Of a DNA stretch of 64,000 nt, positions 56,232 through 64,000 are shown in pieces; position 1 is the stretch's first letter, and each line of letters begins with the position of its first letter. The position numbers were made by a program, and so were the translations under genes. Origin of the DNA: Diphasiastrum complanatum (taxonomy: Eukaryota > Streptophyta > Lycopodiopsida > Lycopodiales > Lycopodiaceae); NCBI GenBank assembly GCA_029204225.1, contig CM055106.1:17494149-17558148 (forward strand). Direction: 5' to 3'. Under the pieces are notes generated by a model that was not told the DNA's origin, did no database searches, and worked only from the letters and a program-made list of their open reading frames with translations.

Positions 56232-56913
56232 TGTTAAAAATTCACAATTCTAGCTTGACTAGTTTTGGTCATATGACTTGTAAATAGTTAGATGGTCATG
56301 ATGTGGCTTGTCACACGTGCCAAATAGCATAGGATTCCATTCATAAGGATGTTCTCAAGTAGACCTAAGTGTTAGAACCTTTGGAATGAGTCCAAATTAT
56401 GCTTAGATACAAGGGAGAAAAAATAGGAGCTATTTTTGGTAGTTTTTGCATTGTTGAGGGATCTCCAAGATTCCAACCCTAACTTGGTAGGGATGAAAGA
56501 TCCACCAAAATTAGCATTAGGGATAGGTTTAGGGCTACTCATACCTGCCCAAAACCGTGATGGATCATGTATATATAGGTGATGATATCTCACCAAAATC
56601 AATCAAGCAATTTCATGTTTTTTCTCTCATAATGGTGCAATTGCTCTCTATGTTCATAATTGTTTGAGTACTTGTGATTACTAATGATTATAGGATTGAA
56701 TGTAGGTCTGGTGTATAGTACTCAGACTGTGGGAGGCCGTACTTTCACACGTGTGAAGCCTTCTTCAAGGATTTGGGCCATTTAGTGAGGTTCAAGCATA
56801 GATTTTTTATGGATTTTGATGGTCCAACTTGTGCTAATCTTATGAAATCATAATCTATTGTTTCCCTCATCATTTCAAGTGTTTTAGGATACTTATTTGC
56901 TGTAATTTTTACA
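56232..56913 (+). repeat. C2 5' LTR
   Basis: TGTTAAAAATTCACAATTC ... TGTAATTTTTACA. A likely TATA box (GTATATATAGG) lies near 56568-56579, with TTTCACACGTGTGAAGCC about 165 bp downstream at 56743. CACACGTGCC, a half-matching form, occurs near 56312. Confidence 0.95.
56568..56579 (+). promoter_or_regulatory. Probable TATA box of the C2 LTR promoter
   Basis: GTATATATAGGT in the middle of the LTR, identical in the 3' LTR near 62045. The position suits a U3 promoter with transcription starting some 30 bp later (inferred). Confidence 0.5.
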
Positions 56914-56926
56914 TGGTATCAGAGCC
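56914..56926 (+). other. C2 primer-binding site (initiator Met tRNA)
   Basis: TGGTATCAGAGCC directly follows the LTR end, a perfect match to the plant tRNA-iMet site. Confidence 0.95.
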
Positions 56927-57724
56927 TAAAGGCTGAAATGAGCTAAATCCTTGGTTTTCATTCAATTTGATCACAATTTTTGATCTAAATCTTGTGTAGA
57001 TTGGATCTTAGCATCTAGTATTGATTCTAGAACTCAAAGTGAGTCAAATACATTGGAGATTGGTGTTGTGTGACTTCATTTCCAGGTGTTTAGGTGTCTA
57101 AAACCAGAGGCAAAGTTGAATTCAATTCACATTACCAAGATAGCAAGTTTTGCTTGCTCCAAGCATTGATTTCTAAGCGAGTTTTGGAGGTGATTTCATA
57201 GAGGAGGCTTTCTAGCATTCAAGGAGAGGGAAGATCAGAGTTTTGGGGACTCTTCAAGGCTGTTCTAAGGTGTAGTAGGCACCTCCTAAAGTGATTTAGG
57301 TTCAGTCCAACCATTGCTTGACTTATGCACCAAATTAGATCAATTGTTCATCAATTTTGATCATTTTTTGCTTGTGATTGGATAGTAGATTGTGTTGCAT
57401 CCTCATTAAGTTCCATTTAGATCTTTTACAAGTGATTTTGGAAGTATATTAGGTTGCTGAAATTCACTCTTGATCAGATCATTTGGAAGCTTTAATGTTC
57501 TTTATAGAAAGAGGGGCAATTCTACTAGTATTGTCTACTTCAATCAAGCAAGTGCATTGTTTCTAGTATTCTATGATTTGATTTTGTTAGAGATCATTCT
57601 TAGATCTTTATAGGAAGTCTATTACTGATCTTTTCAGGTCCCTAAGAAGTGGGATAAGGTAGACCTTCAATTAAATCAATAGAAGTAACCTTCATTTGTG
57701 TCAAGTCCTTGACTAGGAGACTAG

Positions 57725-60700
57725 ATGGCATCTATAAATGCATATCTTTTGGATACTAATGAAAGGCTCAACAAAACTAACTATTCCATATGGAAAGTTA
57801 GAATGGAATCTATCATGATCATGCAAAATCTGATGGAAATTGTAAATAGTAAGGAGGGTGAACCTATTTATCCTCAAGAAAAAGCCAAATACATCAAGAG
57901 GTGCAATGTTGCACTACATTGCATAAAAATGAATATTGCAAATGAACTCTTAAGAGAGGTAGGAGATTGCACTTCAGCTCAAGATGCTTGGGAGACTTTG
58001 CAAAAGGTCTATGAATCCAAGAACCAAACTAGAATGTTAGCTTTGAAGAATCAAATCTATAGAAGCTATCAAAAGAAAGGAGAGAGTGCACATACTTTTG
58101 TCCTAAGAGTAAAGGAATTGAACAAAGAGCTAGCCTTTATAGGTGACCCTATCAAGGATGAAGAGCTTGTTCAACTCATATTGAATGGACTAAGCTTTGA
58201 ATTTGACAATTTGGTTCAGGGATATGCAATTATGGGTAAGCTACCCATACTTGAAGAACTCCAAGGCACACTCATGGCCGAGGAATCAAGAAGGAGCCAA
58301 ATGCAAGAGAGGATGGATAGGCTTTCCATCCAAGGTGGAGATGACCAAGCTCTCTTCACCAAAGGCAAAGGCAAGTCCATAGGCAAAGGATCAACATTCA
58401 AGAAGTCTACAAAGCTTGAGGATCAAGAAGGACCCCCAAAGGCATCTCCATCAACCACCAAAGTCAAGAAGGACAAATCAAAGGTGAAGTGCTACTATTG
58501 TAGCAAGATGGGGCATTATGCCTCGGAATGCTTCAAGAGGAAGCAAGATCAAAGCCAAGCCAACATGAGCAAAGAGGAGGAGGAGGAGAGTTCACATGAG
58601 GACTCTCTCATGATGTCCATATTTTCTTCAACAAGCTTCAAAGGAGAAGATCCTTGGTGGATTGACTCGGGTGCTAGTTCACACATGACTAGTAAAAGGG
58701 AGTTTTTCTCTTCTCTCTTATCTTATGATGGACCTATAAAGTCTATCTATACAGCAAATGATGAAGCTTGTAAGATTGAAGGAGTTGGTAGCATTCCCCT
58801 TTGCTTAGGATCTTCCAAAAAGATCAACATAGAAGGTGTTTTGTACATTCCTACAATAACAAAAAATCTACTAAGTGTTGGCCAAATGGTAGACAATGGT
58901 TTCAATGTTGACTTTGCTTCAAATGAATGTTTCATCAAGAAGAAGGGTAAGATAGTGGCCAAGGGCGCTAGACTTGGCAAACTTTATAAGCTGGATGCAT
59001 TTGTGGATACTAATGTTGTCATGTAGGCCGAGAAGAGCAAAATATCTACCTTTACTTTATGGCACAAAAGACTTGGACATGTCAACTCGGGTTCCATGGA
59101 GGCTATGATCAAGGAAGAGTATGCTTTAGGCCTACCAAGGTCTATTGGGAAGGAAGACAAGGTTTGTGAAGCTTGTGCCTTATCCAAGGCACATAAGAAG
59201 GTGTTTCCTAACTCCATCACAAAGTCATCTCATCCTCTTGAACTCATACACTCGGATGTGCACATTGCTAGCACCAAATCTAATGGAGGTTCATCCATGT
59301 TTTTAACCTTCATTGATGACTACTCAAGATATTGTTGGGTGTTCTTACTTTCCTTCAAGTCTCAAGTATTTGATACTTTTGTAAAGTTCAAGTTTTTTGT
59401 GGAAAAGCATCATAATCATAGCATCAAGATTCTTAGAAGTGACAATGGTGGAGAATTCATCTCCAATGAGTTCAAGGCCTTTTGTGAGGAGGAAGGGATC
59501 AAGAAAGAGACTTCTTGTCCTTACACTCCTCAACAAAATGGAGTTGCTGAAAGAAGGAATAGAACATTATGTGAATGTTCTAAGGCTTTAAGATTAGATG
59601 CTTGTTTGCCCAAATCCTTTTGGGGTGAGTCTCTTGTATGTGCAAACTACTTGATGAATAGGGTGACTTGCAAAGCAATTGAAGGCAAAACTCCTTATGA
59701 GATGTTGTATGGAAAGAAACCCAATCTTAATCACTTGAAAGTTTTTGGGTGTATATGTTATGTGCATGTGCCATTGGAAACAAGAACCAAGGAGGATCCA
59801 TCTTCCACAAGAGGGATCATGCTTGGATATGCAAGCTCAAGCAAGGGCTACAAAGTCTATCTCCCATCCTTGAACAAATTTGTTGTTTCAAGGGATGTCA
59901 TCTTTGATGAACATCATATGCATATGCTTGAAGAAGGCTCAAGTGCTCCAACAATCAAGAAGAAGATGGCCGAGGAGCAAGATCTTGGTTTTGAGGAGGA
60001 GCTCATGGAGGAGCAAGCACCAAACCCACCTATCACACCAAGGAGATCTTCAAGGGCAAAAGTGGAGCCATCAAGGCTCACATATCAAGGCAAAGGACAG
60101 CAAGTTGAGGGTATCTCATCCACTTCTTATGCTTTATCTAGTTTTGAAGAACTGTCTAATGTTGAAGATGCATTGAATTCCAAAGAATGGTATAAAGCTA
60201 TGTTGGATGAGTATGATGCCTTGATTGAGAATGAAACTTGGTTGCTTGTTGAGAGACCTCAAAGGAATGTAATAGGATGCAAGTGGGTCTTCAAGCTTAA
60301 GTTGAATGCAAATGGGAGTGTTAACAAACATAAAGCAAGATTAGTTGCAAAAGGTTATGCTCAAGAGAGAGGGATAGACTATGAGGAAACTTTTGCACCC
60401 GTGGCCAAGATGGTCACAATAAGACTAATCATTGCACTTGCATCACATTTTGGATGGATTCTATGTCAAATGGATGTCTCTAATGCTTTCTTGAATGGTT
60501 TTTTGGAAGAGGATATCTATATGGAGCAGCCACAAGGGTTCATCAAGCATGGAATGGAGAACAAAGTATGCCATCTCCAAAGAAGCATCTATGGCTTGAA
60601 GCAAGCCTCGAGATCTTGGAATTCAAGACTACATTGCTATCTTATTTCACTTTCTTTTGTTCAAAGTGAATATGATCCTACTCTTTACATTAAGTTTGAT

Positions 60701-61693
60701 GATTTTGGTATTGTACTTTTACTCATTTATGTAGATGACATCATCATTAGTGGAAATAGTGTTGATGGTATTGAAAAAATCAAGATAGATCTATCCTTAG
60801 AGTTCAAGATGGTAGATCTAGGGTGTCTTCACTTCATCTTAGGCATAGAAGTACTTAGAGGGTCTGATTTTATCTTTATAAGTCAAGTAAACTATGCTCA
60901 AAGTCTTTTGAAGAAGTTTAAGATGGAAGTATTCAAAAGTGTTGACACACCAATGGAGCAAGATGTAAAAGTGCCAAATGAAGATGATGAAAGATCCTTC
61001 ATGGACATCACTTTGTTTAGGCAACTTATAGGTTCCTTAATGTGGATCACTATAACTAGACCAGATCTTAGCTTTAGTGTATGTAGGTTGAGCCAATCCA
61101 TGCAAAGGCCATTGAATATCCATTGGAAAAAGGCTAAGAGGATTCTAAGATACATCTCGGGTACATTGGATTTTGGGATTCTATATAGAGGAGATGTGAT
61201 TAACCTTCATGCATTTAGTGATTCAGATTTTTCAGGGGACAAGAGGGATAGGAAATCAACAAGTGCCTACTCAACTTTCATAGGAGAAGGTGTGGTTTCA
61301 TGGCTTCCAAAAAAGCAAGAAACTATATCTCTATCTTCAACCGAGGCTGAGTACAAAGCTTTGACAACCACTACAAAGGAGGTACTTTGGATCAAGAGAT
61401 TATTGGTGGAACTAAAGATCATGGATTCAGAGAAGGCACCAATCATCTACAATGACAATATATCAGCCCAACACCTTGCATCTAACCCAATCTTCCATGC
61501 AAGATCTAAGCACATTGAGATATGCCATCACTTTGTGAAAGAAATGGTACAAGCCAAGGAGATTGCTTTGGAGCATGTTCCAAGCAATGAATGTGTAGCT
61601 GATCTACTTACTAAACCACTTCAAAAGACACCTTTTATGAAGTTCAGATCATCACTTGGAGTGATTAGTAAAGCAATGATTGAACCAAGCTAG
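57725..61693 (+). pseudogene. C2 gag-pol polyprotein, single in-frame stop
   Basis: One frame of about 1322 codons, interrupted only by TAG at 59024 between protease and pre-integrase (VVM-x-AEKSKI). Order: gag (RLNKTNYSIWKVRMES, KYIKRCNVALHCIKMNIANE), zinc knuckle CYYCSKMGHYASEC (58490-58531), aspartic protease WWIDSGASSHM (58656), pre-integrase LWHKRLGH with CEACALSKAHK, integrase D-D-E (HSDVHIA 59250, RSDNGGEF 59437, NGVAERRNR 59540), RT ([30 protein letters not shown] near 60728) and RNase H (SDSDFSGDKRDRKSTSAYS, STEAEYKALTTTTKEVLWIK, NDNISAQHLASNPIFHARSK). All domains are full length. The start ATG aligns with the other copia gags. With one nonsense change and near-identical LTRs it was probably recently active; readthrough is possible but unproven. 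Confidence 0.93.
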
Positions 61694-61707
61694 ATAGTGA
61701 GGAGGAG

Positions 61708-62389
61708 TGTTAAAAATTCACAATTCTAGCTTGACTAGTTTTGGTCATATGACTTGTAAATAGTTAGATGGTCATGATGTGGCTTGTCACACGTGCCAAA
61801 TAGCATAGGATTCCATTCATAAGGATGTTCTCAAGTAGACCTAAGTGTTAGAACCTTTGGAATGAGTCCAAATTATGCTTAGATACAAGGGAGAAAAAAT
61901 AGGAGCTATTTTTGGTGATTTTTGCATTGTTGAGGGATCTCCAAGATTCCAACCCTAACTTGGTAGGGATGAAAGATCCACCAAAATTAGCATTAGGGAT
62001 AGGTTTAGGGCTACTCATACCTGCCCAAAACCGTGATGGATCATGTATATATAGGTGATGATATCTCACCAAAATCAATCAAGCAATTTCATGTTTTTTC
62101 TCTCGTAATGGTGCAATTGCTCTCTATGTTCATAATTGTTTGAGTACTTGTGATTACTAATGATTATAGGATTGAATGTAGGTCTGGTGTACAGTACTCA
62201 GACTGTGGGAGGCCGTACTTTCACACGTGTGAAGCCTTCTTCAAGGATTTGGGCCATTTAGTGAGGTTCAAGCATAGATTTTTGATGGATTTTGATGGTT
62301 CAACTTGTGCTAATCTTATGAAATCATAATCTATTGTTTCCCTCATCATTTCAAGTGTTTTAGGATCCTTATTTGCTGTAATTTTTACA
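61708..62389 (+). repeat. C2 3' LTR
   Basis: Same length as the 5' LTR and nearly identical. It keeps the TATA-like box and the TTTCACACGTGTGAAGCC site near 62219. Confidence 0.96.
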
Positions 62390-63475
62390 GATCTTAAAGA
62401 AGATGTTGTTCCTGTCCGATAGAGACAATATCGACTCAATCCAAGGTACTCTCTGATGGTGAAAGATGAACTAAACAAGCACCCTAAGACATGTATTATT
62501 TGTCCCGTCTTAAGTAGTGAATGGGTGTCCACCATTGTTGTAGTTCCAAAGAAGAAGACTGACAAGATTCGAATTTGCCAAGATTTCAGGACCCTTAATG
62601 CTGCTGCTAAGAAAGATCACCACCCACTACCCTTCACGGATTCCATTCTAGAACAGGTTGCTGTCAAGAACGTTACAATTTCTGTGATGGCTTCTCTGGC
62701 TATAATCAAGTCGGAGTAAGGAAGGAGGATCGACTGAAGACGACGTTTACTACTGATTGGGGCATTTATGCCCACAATAAAATGCCTGTTGGTCTTTGCA
62801 ATGCACCAGCTACTTTCCAAAGAATTATGATGCTAATTTTCGCTGCATTCCTAAGAAATTTCTCAAAATTTTCATTGATGATTTCTATGTTTACATTAAT
62901 ATCAAGACTCATATTTAGAAACTAAAACTTACATTGCAGAGATGTCGAGACACTTGTTTGTCACTTCACCTTGAAAAATATTTTTTCAATATGAGAGAAG
63001 ATATACTTTTGGGGCATAGAATATCCAGCAGAGGAATTGAAGTTGACAAAGATAAAGTCAAAGCTATAAAGAATTTGTTGATACCAACAAATCTACGAGA
63101 ACTAAGAAGTTTCTTAGGACATGTTGGTTATTATCAAAGATTTATCCAAAATCATGTCTCTATTGCTGCAGCCCTTACACAACTACTTAAGAAGCAAGTC
63201 GCTTATATTTGGATGGCAAGACAATATAAAGCATTTGAAGAAATTAAGCAGAAGCTAATTAATGCTCCAATTCTAAGACCGCTTAAATGGACAATACTAT
63301 TCCATAATTATATTGATGTGTTAGCATTTGCTAATGGTGTCTGTCTGAGCCAAAAGGACGAGCAGAAGAATATACTATGCAAGTAGATAGCTCAGTTCCT
63401 CGGATAAAAATTATTCGCAACAGAAAGGGAAGCACTTGGAATGATTTTTATTGTAAAGAAATTTTAGTATTATTT
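62390..63475 (+). pseudogene. Gypsy element G1, RT and RNase H start
   Basis: Continues the linker cut at 56231. Frames encode NPRYSLMVKDELNK, LSSEWVSTIVVVPKKKTDKI, RICQDFRTLNAAAKKDHHPL, DGFSGYNQVGVRKEDR and KMPVGLCNAPATFQRIM. A frameshifted catalytic region follows near 62870, then LGHRISSRGIEVDKDKVKAI, LRELRSFLGHVGYYQRFI and ATEREALGMIFIVKKF near 63420. It ends at about 63475, where unrelated sequence begins. Multiple frameshifts make it inactive. The order matches standard gypsy RT-RNase H. Confidence 0.87.
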
Positions 63476-63870
63476 GCTAAGACTTTTGTCAAAACTGTAG
63501 TAACCTTTGAAGCTAGCTGAACAAACTATATTTCCATCAAAATCCATACAATCAACAATATCATTGTTGTTATAAATATGATATGCCAAGACTGCAAGAT
63601 CGTCAATCTTCACCACGTCATTGTTATCCCACAATAATCTATTTGCCATTAAGTCCAACAAATTATCATAAATGTCTACAAGATGAGTGATACCCGTCTG
63701 TGGGTATGGCAATGGAAAATCCATCTTGAGCACTTTTGATATACTCACCATGCATTTATTTGTGCCATTTTCGAGAAAGAAACACATCTGGCTTGATTCA
63801 GTACTCAAAATTTGACCGAATGCAACGACTTCTTTTCAATATAGCAAGACAGCATGGACATTTTTCTCAC
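63470..63870 (-). CDS. Uncharacterised exon or gene fragment
   Basis: A minus-strand frame beginning after a TGTGTGTAG acceptor-like site near 63890 runs MENNREKNVHAVLLY, then TGA (probably an old Trp codon), then KEVVAFGQILSTESSQMCFF and 100 further open residues including NGTNKCMVSISKVLKMDFPL and VKIDDLAVLAYHIYNNNDIV, to a stop near 63470. No family recognised. The length, lone TGA and plausible acceptor suggest a decayed exon, perhaps from a DNA transposon. Confidence 0.4.
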
Positions 63871-64000
63871 GATTGTTTTCCATTGCAAGCCCTACACACA
63901 GAGAGAGAAATAATGATGTCAACATACATTGGAACATACATACATACATAGTTGTAAATTTATAACACACAATGTAAATAGCTGGATACATATACCCAGG

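Larger units (their letters stand above)
56232..62389 (+). mobile_element. Ty1/copia element C2, full length, best preserved in the window
   Basis: A 6158-bp element with LTRs 56232-56913 and 61708-62389 (682 bp each, differing at only a few positions by eye), primer site at 56914, gag-pol 57725-61693 with one stop, and a purine tract before the 3' LTR. GATCT at 56227-56231 is repeated at 62390-62394 as a perfect 5-bp target-site duplication. The target is the RT linker of gypsy G1, whose protein motif continues across the insertion. This is probably the youngest insertion here. Confidence 0.97.

Noticed and set aside
56372-56602. Minus-strand ORF repeated at 61848-62078
   Set aside because: Both copies lie inside the C2 LTRs; the duplication is simply the LTR pair.

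Overview
This window is AT-rich plant nuclear DNA made almost entirely of transposable elements in several layers of nesting. I find no confident host gene, no rRNA, no convincing tRNA and no CRISPR array. The mix of Ty1/copia, Ty3/gypsy, CACTA and LINE-like sequence, together with spliced eukaryotic transposase genes and tRNA-iMet primer sites (TGGTATCAGAGC type), points to a land plant with a large, repeat-rich genome. The DUF7869-like element and the second unclassified transposon family weakly suggest a non-seed plant such as a fern or lycophyte, but that is inference only.

Layout. 0-9.7 kb holds decayed fragments: a LINE-like reverse transcriptase (minus), a copia deletion derivative, a CACTA transposase with intron hairpins (minus), a copia RT fragment (plus), a gypsy/copia integrase chimera (minus), and a tandem-repeat block next to a (TA)n tract. 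9.7-19.9 kb holds a decayed DUF7869-like gene (minus) lying head-to-head with an unclassified spliced transposase-like gene ('family U' copy A, plus). Family U copy A is split by a nearly intact copia element (C1, 13563-19826) and then by the LTR of a second copia element (E2, 19895-). 21.7-32.6 kb holds an ORF of unknown origin, a palindrome array, two uncharacterised minus-strand ORFs or exons, a long (GA)n tract and copia fragments. 32.0-37.4 kb is a minus-strand gypsy element whose protease region contains a CACTA fragment and a copia fragment.

39.1-63.5 kb is best read as one plus-strand gypsy element (G1) cut into three pieces. The first gap (40475-55577) is a composite bounded by minus-strand copia LTRs. 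It contains further copia elements (E3, E4), a MITE, a gypsy RNase H piece and family U copy B. The second gap (56232-62389) is a well-preserved copia element, C2, with identical 682-bp LTR lengths and a perfect GATCT target-site duplication inside the G1 reverse transcriptase linker.

Two observations stand out. Family U occurs twice with matching exon and intron structure, and copy A sits divergently beside the DUF7869-like gene. Separately, a CACACGTGTG (G-box) palindrome, often as a close pair able to fold into a stem-loop, recurs in the LTRs of several otherwise different copia families.
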